From Alcanivoracaceae bacterium (GTDB lineage: Bacteria; Pseudomonadota; Gammaproteobacteria; Pseudomonadales; Alcanivoracaceae): a stretch of DNA of 64,000 nucleotides. The stretch is from assembly GCA_029212745.1 (NCBI GenBank), contig JARGOL010000001.1:229948-293947 (forward strand), in the 5' to 3' direction. The notes under the pieces are model-generated. The model searched no databases. It had not been told where the DNA came from and worked only from the letters and a program-made list of their open reading frames with translations. Position 1 is the first letter of the stretch. Each line of letters opens with the position of its first letter. The translations under genes and the position numbers were made by a program. Shown piece by piece: positions 57,024-64,000 of the stretch.

Positions 57024-57608
57024 ATGAGCAACATCCTGATCATCAATGCCCACCACCCCTACCCGTTTTCACCGGGAAAGCTGAATGCCGCATTTACCGG
57101 CGTCGCCCGCGACACCCTCACCGAGAAAGGCCATCAGGTTCGCGTGGTCAACGTGGGGGAAACCGTCGATGTTGCCACCGAACTGGCCAACCACCAATGG
57201 GCGGAATGCATCATCCTGCAAAGCCCGGTGAACTGGATGGGCGTTCCATGGCCGTTCAAAAAGTACATGGACGAGGTCTACACCGCCGGCATGGACGGCA
57301 CCCTTTGCAACGGCGATGGCCGTCATTCCGATGCCCCGCAAGAGAACTATGGCACCGGCGGCACCCTGAAAGGGAAGCGCTACATGCTGTCACTTACTTT
57401 CAATGCGCCGGCCAAGGCATTTGGCGTTCCCGGCGAATACCTTTTTCAGGGCAAGAGCGTGGACGACCTGTTCTTTCCCATGCACATGAACTTTCGCTTC
57501 TTCAGCATGGAAGCACTGCCCACTTTCGCCTGCTTCGACGTGATGAAAAACCCGAAGGTCGAGGCAGACATGGCTCGCTTTCGCAAACACATCAACAGCT
57601 ACTTCTGA
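57024..57608 (+). CDS. mdaB: NADPH:quinone oxidoreductase MdaB
   Basis: A 194-residue flavodoxin-like FAD enzyme reducing quinones by two electrons. Matches E. coli Mda[78 protein letters not shown] six bases before ATG. The HxlR-like regulator is divergent and the cupin gene follows 18 bases behind, so it may be the first gene of a small quinone-stress operon. Confidence 0.93.
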   Translation: MSNILIINAHHPYPFSPGKLNAAFTGVARDTLTEKGHQVRVVNVGETVDVATELANHQWAECIILQSPVNWMGVPWPFKKYMDEVYTAGMDGTLCNGDGRHSDAPQENYGTGGTLKGKRYMLSLTFNAPAKAFGVPGEYLFQGKSVDDLFFPMHMNFRFFSMEALPTFACFDVMKNPKVEADMARFRKHINSYF

Positions 57609-57625
57609 TGTCGGAGGATCTTGCT

Positions 57626-58018
57626 ATGAAAAATCCAGTTTCTCCGGCCAGATGGCTGATGATGCTTCTGGGACTGATGCTGGCGAGTTGTGGCGCACTG
57701 GCAGAAAGCCTGCCGTTGGCTCACGAGGCGTCGCCGGACATTTACTCGGTCCTCAATGAAAACGACGAGGTAATTGTGCTGCGTATGGAGCTGGCACCCG
57801 GTCAGTCTGATGCGCTGCATCGCCACAATGCCGAAACCGTCTACTTCGAGCGCGGCGGCAGCCTGTCCATTGAACCCCATGCCTACAGCGTCTTTGCGGC
57901 ACCAATGAACGTCACCGTGCCGGATGGCCATGTGATGTTGCACGAGGCCTGGGCACACCGGGTCCGCAACATCGGCGATGCACCGGTTATTGCCGTTATC
58001 ATCGAGCAGAAGCGATAG
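57626..58018 (+). CDS. Small cupin-like exported protein
   Basis: A 130-residue protein with a lipoprotein-type signal (LASC, Cys about 22) or secretory signal, and a single cupin-like beta barrel (LAPGQSDALHRHNAETVYFE, a 3-His/Glu-type metal motif, and VMLHEAWAHRVRN). GGAGG eight bases before ATG. It follows mdaB and precedes a GFA-family gene with 1-base/33-base spacing. Substrate unknown; a mononuclear metal is likely. Confidence 0.75.
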   Translation: MKNPVSPARWLMMLLGLMLASCGALAESLPLAHEASPDIYSVLNENDEVIVLRMELAPGQSDALHRHNAETVYFERGGSLSIEPHAYSVFAAPMNVTVPDGHVMLHEAWAHRVRNIGDAPVIAVIIEQKR

Positions 58019-58050
58019 TGGATGCCATGCAACTTACGGGAGAGCTCACC

Positions 58051-58455
58051 ATGACTGTCACATACACGGTTCATTGCCAGTGCCATGCCACGTCATTGGC
58101 CTTGACCGGCGAACCGAAGGTTCGTGGCATCTGCCACTGCGAAGATTGCCGTGAGCTATTACAGGTGCCATTCCATGCGGTCACTGCATGGGAGTCTGAC
58201 CAGGTGACCGTACAGGATGAAAGCGACGTACTGGAGACATTCGCGCACCCGAGCAAGAACATGAAGCGGATATTCTGCCGCCGGTGCGGTGAAACCCTGT
58301 ACAACACCAACGCAATGGACTGGCGCGTGGTGTCCCAGTGGCTGATTCGGAAATGCCACGATGACTTGTTGCCCGAGGCACTGAAGCCGAGAAGTCATTT
58401 TTTCTACGCGCGGCGTGTGATGGACATCGACGACTCGCTGCCCAAGCGAGACTGA
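58051..58455 (+). CDS. GFA/CENP-V-family zinc-binding protein
   Basis: A 134-residue protein of the Gfa fold: zinc sites CQC (9-11), CHCEDC (28-33) and CRRC (76-79). The founding member is a glutathione-dependent formaldehyde-activating enzyme, but many members have unknown action. GGAGAGCTCACC precedes the start; an in-frame extension to 58018 shares the previous gene's end. Third gene in the mdaB cluster. Confidence 0.85.
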   Translation: MTVTYTVHCQCHATSLALTGEPKVRGICHCEDCRELLQVPFHAVTAWESDQVTVQDESDVLETFAHPSKNMKRIFCRRCGETLYNTNAMDWRVVSQWLIRKCHDDLLPEALKPRSHFFYARRVMDIDDSLPKRD

Positions 58456-58528
58456 CATGTCGTGAGCGCTTTGCACCTGTCCGGCAAAAAATGGAATGAT
58501 GATGTTTTCTAGCCGGGAGCATTCACCC

Positions 58529-58867
58529 ATGAGTGACAAGACATTCCTGTATGCCCTGTACTTGGTGGCGGCCCTGTTCACCATCGCCTTCGTGGCCCTG
58601 GTGATCCCGCCACTGCTGGCCGAGAAAGACATCATCGGTGCTTTTGCGGCCGGCTTCGTCAATCCATATGCGGCCGGCTATGCCACCGATGTGATCATGT
58701 GCTGGCTGGCGCTGGCGCTATTGGTAGTGCATGACTACAAAGCTCGTGGCATTCGCAACGGCGGTTGGTACCTGCTGCTGGGCATCGTGCCGGGAGTGGC
58801 GGTGGGACTAGCGCTCTACCTTGCGTCAAGGCACAAACAACTGATTCTGGCGGACACCCGCGGCTGA
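58529..58867 (+). CDS. DUF2834-family membrane protein
   Basis: A 112-residue protein with three helices (about 6-28, 45-65, 78-100) and the family pattern FAAGFVNPYAAGYATDVIMCWLA. GGGAGCATTCACCC precedes ATG. It sits 74 bases behind the GFA gene. Function unknown; related small proteins are widespread in marine bacteria. Confidence 0.75.
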   Translation: MSDKTFLYALYLVAALFTIAFVALVIPPLLAEKDIIGAFAAGFVNPYAAGYATDVIMCWLALALLVVHDYKARGIRNGGWYLLLGIVPGVAVGLALYLASRHKQLILADTRG

Positions 58868-58927
58868 AGACCGGCGCACCCGGATGTTTCCTGCCCACTT
58901 CCCCCACGGTGATAAAAACAAGCCGGG

Positions 58928-59617
58928 CTAGCTGCGGGTGGGCGCATCTTCTTCCACGGCCATCTGCACGGCTGCATTTCCCAGCACCACCCAGAAGCGG
59001 GCCACGTAGTCGGAAAAGGCCGTCAGGGACATCGGGATCTCGCCATCAAGCCAGCGCAGCACACTCTCGATAGTGCCACCGATGAGCATGGATGCCCCCA
59101 AACCGGCCAGATGACCGTGCTGATCCGTCACCGCCACAGCGGGTTGCCTGGGCTGGTGATAGGCCATACCGAATTCGGCCAGGGTACTCGCCAGCTGGCT
59201 GATCACCCGGTTACGCTGCGCTCGCGCTCGCGGGTTATCACTGGCCTTGGCAAACAGTACCCGCGCCCGGCGCGGCTCATCCGCCAGCCAACCCAGGCAC
59301 TCGCCAATCACCTGCCGTGCCAGTGCATCGGTACCCAGTGACTGTTGCTGGGCCTCGGCAGCGGACGCCAGCCCCACCTGCATCAACGCCATGGTGAGAT
59401 CATTGACCACCGCCTCTTCCAGTGCGTCCAGGCTGTCGAAACTCTCGTAGAAGTAACGCTTGTTCAGGCCCACGTCACGGCACAAGGCGGCGATGGACGT
59501 CTGCCGCCACTGATCGTCAGCCAGACGCACAAACGCCTGGTCCATGAGCTGGCGACGGCGCGTCTGCACCCGGCTTTCGGCAGATTCCCCAAGGAAAGGA
59601 CGAACAGGTTTGGGCAT
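58928..59617 (-). CDS. TetR-family transcriptional regulator
   Basis: A 229-residue regulator: helix-turn-helix at about 20-60 (RLADDQWRQTSIAALCRDVG, then LNKRYFYESF), C-terminal ligand domain. The start at 59617 has ACGAGG six bases upstream; the ATG at 59632 is not supported. It faces an unknown gene across a large perfect palindrome (59707-59748), which is its likely operator. The following SDR would be in the same regulon. Confidence 0.85.
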   Translation of the reverse strand: MPKPVRPFLGESAESRVQTRRRQLMDQAFVRLADDQWRQTSIAALCRDVGLNKRYFYESFDSLDALEEAVVNDLTMALMQVGLASAAEAQQQSLGTDALARQVIGECLGWLADEPRRARVLFAKASDNPRARAQRNRVISQLASTLAEFGMAYHQPRQPAVAVTDQHGHLAGLGASMLIGGTIESVLRWLDGEIPMSLTAFSDYVARFWVVLGNAAVQMAVEEDAPTRS

Positions 59618-59706
59618 GTAGGGCCTCGTCATTGTCTGGGCGCAGCGTATCGCCTCGGGTCACTGGAGGCCAGCGTGCACCGGCAGGCTTGACGCGTGGG
59701 AGCACC

Positions 59707-59748
59707 CAGTGTCATTGTTGGTACCGAACAGTACCAACAATGACACTG
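59707..59748. promoter_or_regulatory. Perfect 42-bp palindrome, likely TetR operator
   Basis: CAGTGTCATTGTTGGTAC (59707-59724), spacer CGAACA, GTACCAACAATGACACTG (59731-59748). All 18 bases of each arm are complementary. It lies midway between the TetR gene and the unknown gene. Could also form a hairpin in RNA. Confidence 0.85.
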
Positions 59749-59778
59749 TGGCCATGGCCACTGCAAGGGAGACCACAC

Positions 59779-60450
59779 GTGAGTACCCAACAGGCAACCC
59801 TGAATCATCCCCTCCATACCGTCACCGAAGACGACATCCAGCGTTTGGACGACCTTCGTACGCTGTTCAGCAGCAAGCCTGCCCAGGCCCGACTGGCGGC
59901 CTGGGACTGGCTGCAAGAACTGCAGCCAACAGGCGAGCACCACCGCCTGCCCACCCTGTTTGCGCGCGGCACCGCGCCGGAGGGCCCGCACGGTGATTGC
60001 GAAGGCATCGTCATGAACCTGTACGGTTCCCTGTGGCTGACGGGGCTTGACAGGCTGGTACGGCTCGGCCAGCTCCTCGGCGGCATTGGCTGGGCCGGCA
60101 AGACGTTCGATGACGAAAACGGCACCGGCTATAACCGGCTGACCCGTAGCACGCGAATCCCGGCATTCCTTACCATGCCCACTTACCGCTTCCGGCGTGT
60201 GAAGGGAGAGCTGATCGGCTTTGACTTCTACCACGCACTGGAGCCGTCGCCGCTGCCGCCGCACCAGGAAGTGCGCGCGATCAAGTACGATGCCCCGGCG
60301 CACAACAACCCGCTGGTACTGCCACGCACCCGTGACGAACTGGTGCAGATCATTCCCGGGATTTACCTCGGCCGCGCTACGCTGCGCTCGGGGAACAGCT
60401 GGAAGGTGGTGGGCTACTTTGGCCTGCGCGCTCCCCGGGGAGACCAGTGA
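59779..60450 (+). CDS. Unrecognised soluble protein upstream of a short-chain dehydrogenase
   Basis: A 223-residue protein without signal or membrane segments. It opens MSTQQATLNHPLHTVTEDDI; later parts contain EGIVMNLYGSLWLTGLDRLV and WAGKTFDDENGTGYNRLT, RFRRVKGELIGFDFYHAL, and end GYFGLRAPRGD. GTG start with AAGGGAG upstream. It is followed one base later by an SDR gene and is probably under the TetR regulator divergent to it. I do not know the family; the Asp/Asn-rich motif could bind a metal or lipid. Confidence 0.78.
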   Translation: MSTQQATLNHPLHTVTEDDIQRLDDLRTLFSSKPAQARLAAWDWLQELQPTGEHHRLPTLFARGTAPEGPHGDCEGIVMNLYGSLWLTGLDRLVRLGQLLGGIGWAGKTFDDENGTGYNRLTRSTRIPAFLTMPTYRFRRVKGELIGFDFYHALEPSPLPPHQEVRAIKYDAPAHNNPLVLPRTRDELVQIIPGIYLGRATLRSGNSWKVVGYFGLRAPRGDQ

Positions 60451-60451
60451 C

Positions 60452-61270
60452 ATGGCCATTGATCTGAACGGTGCAGTGACCTGCGTCACCGGTGCCGGCC
60501 GTGGAATCGGCGAGGCCACCGCCCGGGCACTGGCCGACGCCGGTGCTCAGGTGGTGCTCGGTGATATCGATGAGGCCCGCGTGCAACAGGTGGCGGCAGA
60601 CATCGGCCCACGCGCCACGGCAATGAAACTTGATGTGGCAGACCCGGCTTCCTTCACCGCCTTTATCGAACAGGCCAGGACGCTCGGCGCGGTGGACCTG
60701 CTGGTAAACAACGCCGGCATCCAGCGCACGGGCGAATTCACCAGCCAGGCACTGGAGATGCAGCTGCGCGAAATCCAGATCAACCTCGGTGGCGTGATCA
60801 CCGGCATGCACCTTGTGCTGGGCGACATGCAGGCCCGCAACTATGGGCACATCGTCAACATCAGTTCCATGGCGGGAAAGATGACGGTGCCCGGTGCGGC
60901 GGTGTACACCGCCAGCAAGTTTGGCGTGGCCAGCCTGTCACGGGCGGTGCGTGCGGAGCTGACTGACAGCGACGTGACCCTTACCACGCTGCTGCCCGCC
61001 GCCGTGCAGACCGACCTCACCGCCGGGCTGGATATTCGTGGCGTGCCCAAGTCCAGTCCCGACGATGTGGCACGGGAAATTCTCGCCTCATGCCGTCACG
61101 GTCAGGCCGAAGTGACACTGCCGCGCTGGCTGGCACCCGTGGGCACGGTGGAACAGATCATCCCGGAGCGGCTGGGCAACTTTATCAAGCGTGCGGTGGG
61201 GGCGCAGGAGCGCATCAGCGCAGACAACGAACATGCCCGGCAGTATCGGGAGCGCACATCCCGTTCGTGA
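60452..61270 (+). CDS. Short-chain dehydrogenase/reductase
   Basis: A 272-residue NAD(P)-dependent oxidoreductase of the classical SDR type: TGAGRGIG (cofactor), GDIDEAR (acidic residue favouring NAD), NNAG, NISSMAG with the catalytic Ser, YTASK with Tyr and Lys. It begins one base after the unknown gene, coupled in one operon. The extended C-terminus (WLAPVGTVEQIIPERLGNFI) resembles those acting on long-chain aldehydes/ketones, but substrate is not defined. Confidence 0.92.
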   Translation: MAIDLNGAVTCVTGAGRGIGEATARALADAGAQVVLGDIDEARVQQVAADIGPRATAMKLDVADPASFTAFIEQARTLGAVDLLVNNAGIQRTGEFTSQALEMQLREIQINLGGVITGMHLVLGDMQARNYGHIVNISSMAGKMTVPGAAVYTASKFGVASLSRAVRAELTDSDVTLTTLLPAAVQTDLTAGLDIRGVPKSSPDDVAREILASCRHGQAEVTLPRWLAPVGTVEQIIPERLGNFIKRAVGAQERISADNEHARQYRERTSRS

Positions 61271-61315
61271 ATCAAGCGCACCGGCCGGCGGCGACGCCCG
61301 CCGGTTGCATTGTCT

Positions 61316-62515
61316 TCAGGCAGTGGCCACTGCCGGCGGCAACTTTCCGCCCGGCAAGGCCAGGCGCAGGTTGTTGCGCCAGGTGGTGCCAAACTGGCGC
61401 CACAGGGAACCGGTGTTGTACGGCAGGCCGTAACGGGCCGCCAGCGCCCTCACCCGTGGCGCCACTTCCGGGTAACGGTTGGAGCACATGTCCGGGAACA
61501 GGTGATGCTCGATCTGGTGACTCAGGTTGCCACTCAATACATGGAACAGCGGCCCGCCCTGGATGTTGGCAGAGCCGAGCAACTGGCGGATGTACCAGTG
61601 GCCTCTGGATTCACCATCCACCTGCTCTTCGGTAAAGCTGTATACGCCTTCCGGGAAATGCCCGCAGAAGATGATCATGAACGCCCACAGGTTGCGGATG
61701 ATGTTGGCCACCGCATTACCGCCGGCAATCATGAAAAAGATGGTGATGGGCGAGAAATCCACGAACAGGCTGATGGGCATGGCCACCACGGCACCCACCG
61801 CCGGCCAGAGCAGGTAATCCTTGCGCACCTGGCCCCACACCTTGGCACCGATACGTTTGAGTAACGGTTTCAGTTCCTTGCGATCCTTGCGCCCCTCCAC
61901 CACATCGACAATAGCCTGTTCGTGCAGCGCCACGCCTTCTTCAAACAGCAACGCCAGCAGCACGAACCAGACCGGCTGCAACAGGTACTTCGGGTGCCAT
62001 TCCTGCATCGGCGTTACGCGCATGATCCCGTAACCGACATCCAGGTCCTTGCCCACCACATTGGTCCAGGTGTGGTGCACCACGTTGTGCGAATGCATCC
62101 AGCGGTCAGAGGGGCTCATGTTGTCCCACTCCCAGGTATTGGACTGGATGTCCGGATCCTTCATCCAGTCCCACTGGGCGTGCAGCACGTTATGGGCAAT
62201 CTCCATATTCTCGAGGATCTTGGCCACGCCGAGCATCACCACACCGAGGGCCATGACAATAATCATCGCTCCCCAGCTGGCGAGCGCATGATCCCAGGCG
62301 GGCAGCAGGAACAGGCTGGCGTACATCAGCATGCGCCCGGAAAACGCCAGCGTTCGCTGGGTGCGGATCAGGCGCAGGATATACAGCCGGTCGCGCTCGC
62401 CGCGTGATTCCAGCGTTTCGTAATAGATCGCATCCATGTCACGGCCGAAGGCCTCGATCTCTTCATCGGTGAGATCCACAGGCAGGCGTGCTTTTGCAGT
62501 CGCGGTTTGAGACAT
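61316..62515 (-). CDS. desB: Acyl-CoA delta-9 desaturase, DesB/DesA3-like
   Basis: A 399-residue membrane di-iron desaturase. His boxes are HNVLHAQ (108-114), HSHNVVHH (141-148) and HQIEHH (333-338); the pattern matches Mycobacterium DesA3 and Pseudomonas DesB, which place a cis double bond in saturated acyl-CoA. Helices around 62-100 and 190-290. The gene follows the reductase gene by 10 bases (desC-desB order), and the reductase supplies electrons. It allows exogenous saturated acyl chains to be desaturated under aerobic conditions. Confidence 0.9.
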   Translation of the reverse strand: MSQTATAKARLPVDLTDEEIEAFGRDMDAIYYETLESRGERDRLYILRLIRTQRTLAFSGRMLMYASLFLLPAWDHALASWGAMIIVMALGVVMLGVAKILENMEIAHNVLHAQWDWMKDPDIQSNTWEWDNMSPSDRWMHSHNVVHHTWTNVVGKDLDVGYGIMRVTPMQEWHPKYLLQPVWFVLLALLFEEGVALHEQAIVDVVEGRKDRKELKPLLKRIGAKVWGQVRKDYLLWPAVGAVVAMPISLFVDFSPITIFFMIAGGNAVANIIRNLWAFMIIFCGHFPEGVYSFTEEQVDGESRGHWYIRQLLGSANIQGGPLFHVLSGNLSHQIEHHLFPDMCSNRYPEVAPRVRALAARYGLPYNTGSLWRQFGTTWRNNLRLALPGGKLPPAVATA

Positions 62516-62525
62516 GTTCAGGCCC

Positions 62526-63647
62526 TCACAAATCCAGTTCGCAGTCACCGGCCGCCGCGCAGACACAGGTCTGCACAATGGCGCCGGCTTCATTCAATAC
62601 TTCGCCGGTGCGCAGATCGCGCACGCAGCCTGATTTCAGGGTGGTGTTGCAGGTGTGGCAGATACCCATGCGACACCCGTGCGGCGGGTTCAGGCCGGCG
62701 TCTTCCGCCACGCGCAGCAGGTTGGTGGCACTGTCGGCCTCCACCTCCAGATCGCTGTTGGCAAAACGCACCCGGCCGCCCACGGCGTCGTCGGGAACCT
62801 CGGCCAGGTCGGCACGGAAACGCTCGATATGCAGCCGGTGCGCCAGCCCCGCTTCTTCCCAGGTGGCCTCCACGGCACGCAGCAGATCAGCCGGGCCACA
62901 GGCGTAGCAATCGCGCGACTGCCAGTCCGGGCAGAGCCGCGCCAGGTTTTCCAGGCTGAAATGCCGGGCCGGGTCATCGGCCGCGAGGGCGGCGGTGTGT
63001 ATCTCGTGCAGGGTGTAATGCTTCTGTGCCGCGTCGATCTCGCGCAGCTCCTGGCCGAAGATGGTTTCCTGCGGGCTCGGCGCGTAATGGATATGCACCG
63101 AATTGGCCATGCGCTGTTGTGCCAGCATGCTGCGCAGCATGCTCATGGCCGGGGTGATGCCACTGCCGGCGGTAATGAACAGCGGCTGTGTCGGCGATGC
63201 ATCGGGCAGGTAGAAATCGCCCTGGGGCAGGCCCACCGGCACGTAATCGCCCACCTTCAGTTTGCGCACCAGGTAATGGGACAGCCGGCCGCCATCGATG
63301 GCCTTGACGGTGATGGTGAAGCAGCCGTCTCCCCGCTCCGGCGCCGACGAGACGGTATAGGTACGCGTGTAGTGCTTGCCGTCCACCGCCACACCGATGC
63401 GCACATGCTGGCCGGGGCGGTGGCCACGCCAGTTGGCACCCGGGCGCAGGGTGATGGTGCGGGCATGACTGGTCTCGTCCCAGACGGCTTCCACCCGCGC
63501 CTGCATCTTGTGGGTGGTCCACAGCGGGTTCACCAGCTCGACGTAATGGGAGGTCTTCAGGGGGTAAGCCATCATGTCTGTCAGGGTCGACAGCCAGTGC
63601 AGCCAGCCCCCGCCTGAACGGGTACTTTCCTGGTCTCTCGGAATCAT
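62526..63647 (-). CDS. desC: Ferredoxin-type NAD(P)H oxidoreductase for the desaturase, DesC/Rv3230c-like
   Basis: A 373-residue single-chain reductase: N-terminal FAD domain (about 45-140, RTYTVSSAP), NAD(P) domain (about 150-270, GSGITPAMSM), and C-terminal plant-type 2Fe-2S domain with Cys325, Cys330, Cys333 and Cys361. It delivers electrons from NADPH to the di-iron centre of DesB. The start at 63647 has only a weak ribosome site. A DesT-like palindrome lies about 85-100 bases upstream. Confidence 0.9.
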   Translation of the reverse strand: MIPRDQESTRSGGGWLHWLSTLTDMMAYPLKTSHYVELVNPLWTTHKMQARVEAVWDETSHARTITLRPGANWRGHRPGQHVRIGVAVDGKHYTRTYTVSSAPERGDGCFTITVKAIDGGRLSHYLVRKLKVGDYVPVGLPQGDFYLPDASPTQPLFITAGSGITPAMSMLRSMLAQQRMANSVHIHYAPSPQETIFGQELREIDAAQKHYTLHEIHTAALAADDPARHFSLENLARLCPDWQSRDCYACGPADLLRAVEATWEEAGLAHRLHIERFRADLAEVPDDAVGGRVRFANSDLEVEADSATNLLRVAEDAGLNPPHGCRMGICHTCNTTLKSGCVRDLRTGEVLNEAGAIVQTCVCAAAGDCELDL

Positions 63648-63729
63648 GTTGTAGCGCTCGCTGTGTTGTTATCGGCAGGCTCTTCGGCCACTTCCACCGT
63701 ACCTGCGGCGAATCAGGCACGCAATAATA

Positions 63730-63745
63730 GTGAACGAATGTTCAC
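63730..63745. promoter_or_regulatory. DesT-like operator upstream of desCB
   Basis: GTGAAC GAAT GTTCAC is a perfect 6-4-6 palindrome. It is similar to what I recall of the DesT site upstream of Pseudomonas desCB. A TATTATT stretch next to it could be the -10 of the minus-strand promoter. No TetR gene is adjacent, so DesT would act in trans. Confidence 0.55.
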
Positions 63746-63772
63746 AGAAGATCAACACAGTGATACAGGCGG

Positions 63773-64000
63773 CTAGCGGCGGGCGGAGAACAGGGCCATG
63801 CAGCCCACGGTGGCCACGGTGACATCGCTGAAACGGGCTGCCAGAGCGGCCTGCAGACCCTCGGCGCTGTCACCCCGGTTGCTGAAGATGCCCTTGCGGT
63901 TGTACAGCGCCATCAACGCCCGCGCCGCCGGGCTGCGCGGCACACCCCGGCCCAGCAGCGTGGCCCCGAACAACAGGGCACCCGGGTTCATCAGCTCGCG
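63773..64000 (-). CDS. C-terminal fragment of a class I methyltransferase (runs off right edge)
   Basis: The last 75 residues are visible; the open frame continues past base 64000. The end VTVATVGCMALFSARR and the LYNRKGIFSNRGDSAEG stretch are typical of the last strand of UbiE- or Methyltransf_11-type proteins. The SAM-binding motifs lie outside the window, so the substrate cannot be guessed. Confidence 0.6.
   Translation of the reverse strand, partial: RELMNPGALLFGATLLGRGVPRSPAARALMALYNRKGIFSNRGDSAEGLQAALAARFSDVTVATVGCMALFSARR

Overview
The window reads as chromosomal DNA of a GC-rich, aerobic gammaproteobacterium with a strong bias towards lipid and hydrocarbon metabolism. Within 64 kb there are two fatty acid desaturases, a desaturase reductase, a pair of acyl-CoA dehydrogenases, FadH, two crotonases, an OlsB/OlsA-like acyltransferase pair, several short-chain dehydrogenases and lipases/hydrolases, plus a BetT choline carrier, KatG, EfpL and MdaB. 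This gene mix is what one sees in marine oil-associated genera such as Alcanivorax (or Marinobacter-like relatives). That assignment is an inference from gene content; no rRNA or other phylogenetic marker is present. There is no phage, insertion sequence, CRISPR array, tRNA or rRNA gene that I can support. Coding density is about 90 percent and most junctions are 4- or 8-base overlaps.

Layout. 1-3.4 kb (minus): a coupled efpL / aminopeptidase / unknown chain, then an olsB-olsA-like pair for ornithine-type lipids. 3.5-5.3 kb (plus): CDGSH iron-sulfur protein, cyclic-nucleotide-binding protein and AI-2E-family permease in overlapping array. 5.4-10.7 kb: OmpA-like porin, an unknown periplasmic protein and a twin acyl-CoA dehydrogenase operon. 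10.8-16.6 kb: two paralogous lipoproteins, an MliC-like lipoprotein, a LysR regulator and an MMPL-type exporter. 16.6-20.7 kb: GST-like protein, crotonase and a secreted multidomain PLC/lectin protein. 20.7-23 kb: HD protein + ArsR regulator, divergent from an Old Yellow Enzyme. 23-26.6 kb: PaaX regulator + desaturase divergent from a crotonase, then NnrU. 26.6-29.4 kb: fadH and its divergent TetR regulator. 29.4-35.4 kb: GGDEF protein, molybdopterin oxidoreductase, cysK, Acg-like nitroreductase. 35.4-41.4 kb: ABC exporter, a MEST-like hydrolase, an operon with an SRPBCC-SDR fusion, and small membrane proteins. 41.4-51.0 kb: RND efflux pair, betT, PepSY/cytochrome b561 pair, katG. 51.3-56.4 kb: DUF2505, YebC-family protein, AraC regulator, lipase-like lipoprotein, DUF445. 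56.5-64 kb: HxlR/mdaB divergon, small ORFs, a TetR divergon with an unknown protein + SDR, the desCB desaturase operon and a cut-off methyltransferase.

The most striking regulatory feature is the series of divergent regulator/target pairs with readable operators: TetR/fadH (two face-to-face promoters sharing one 24-bp palindrome), ArsR/OYE (two tandem 20-bp palindromes), HxlR/mdaB (35-bp palindrome), TetR/unknown-SDR (42-bp perfect palindrome) and a DesT-like site in front of desCB. Together with the desaturases and reductases they suggest a cell that tunes membrane acyl-chain composition and unsaturated acyl-CoA turnover to incoming lipids. I see no single locus that is clearly a new defence or mobile system; the best candidates for undescribed biology are the multidomain phospholipase-like secreted protein, the SRPBCC-SDR fusion operon and the palindrome-controlled unknown protein at 59.8 kb.
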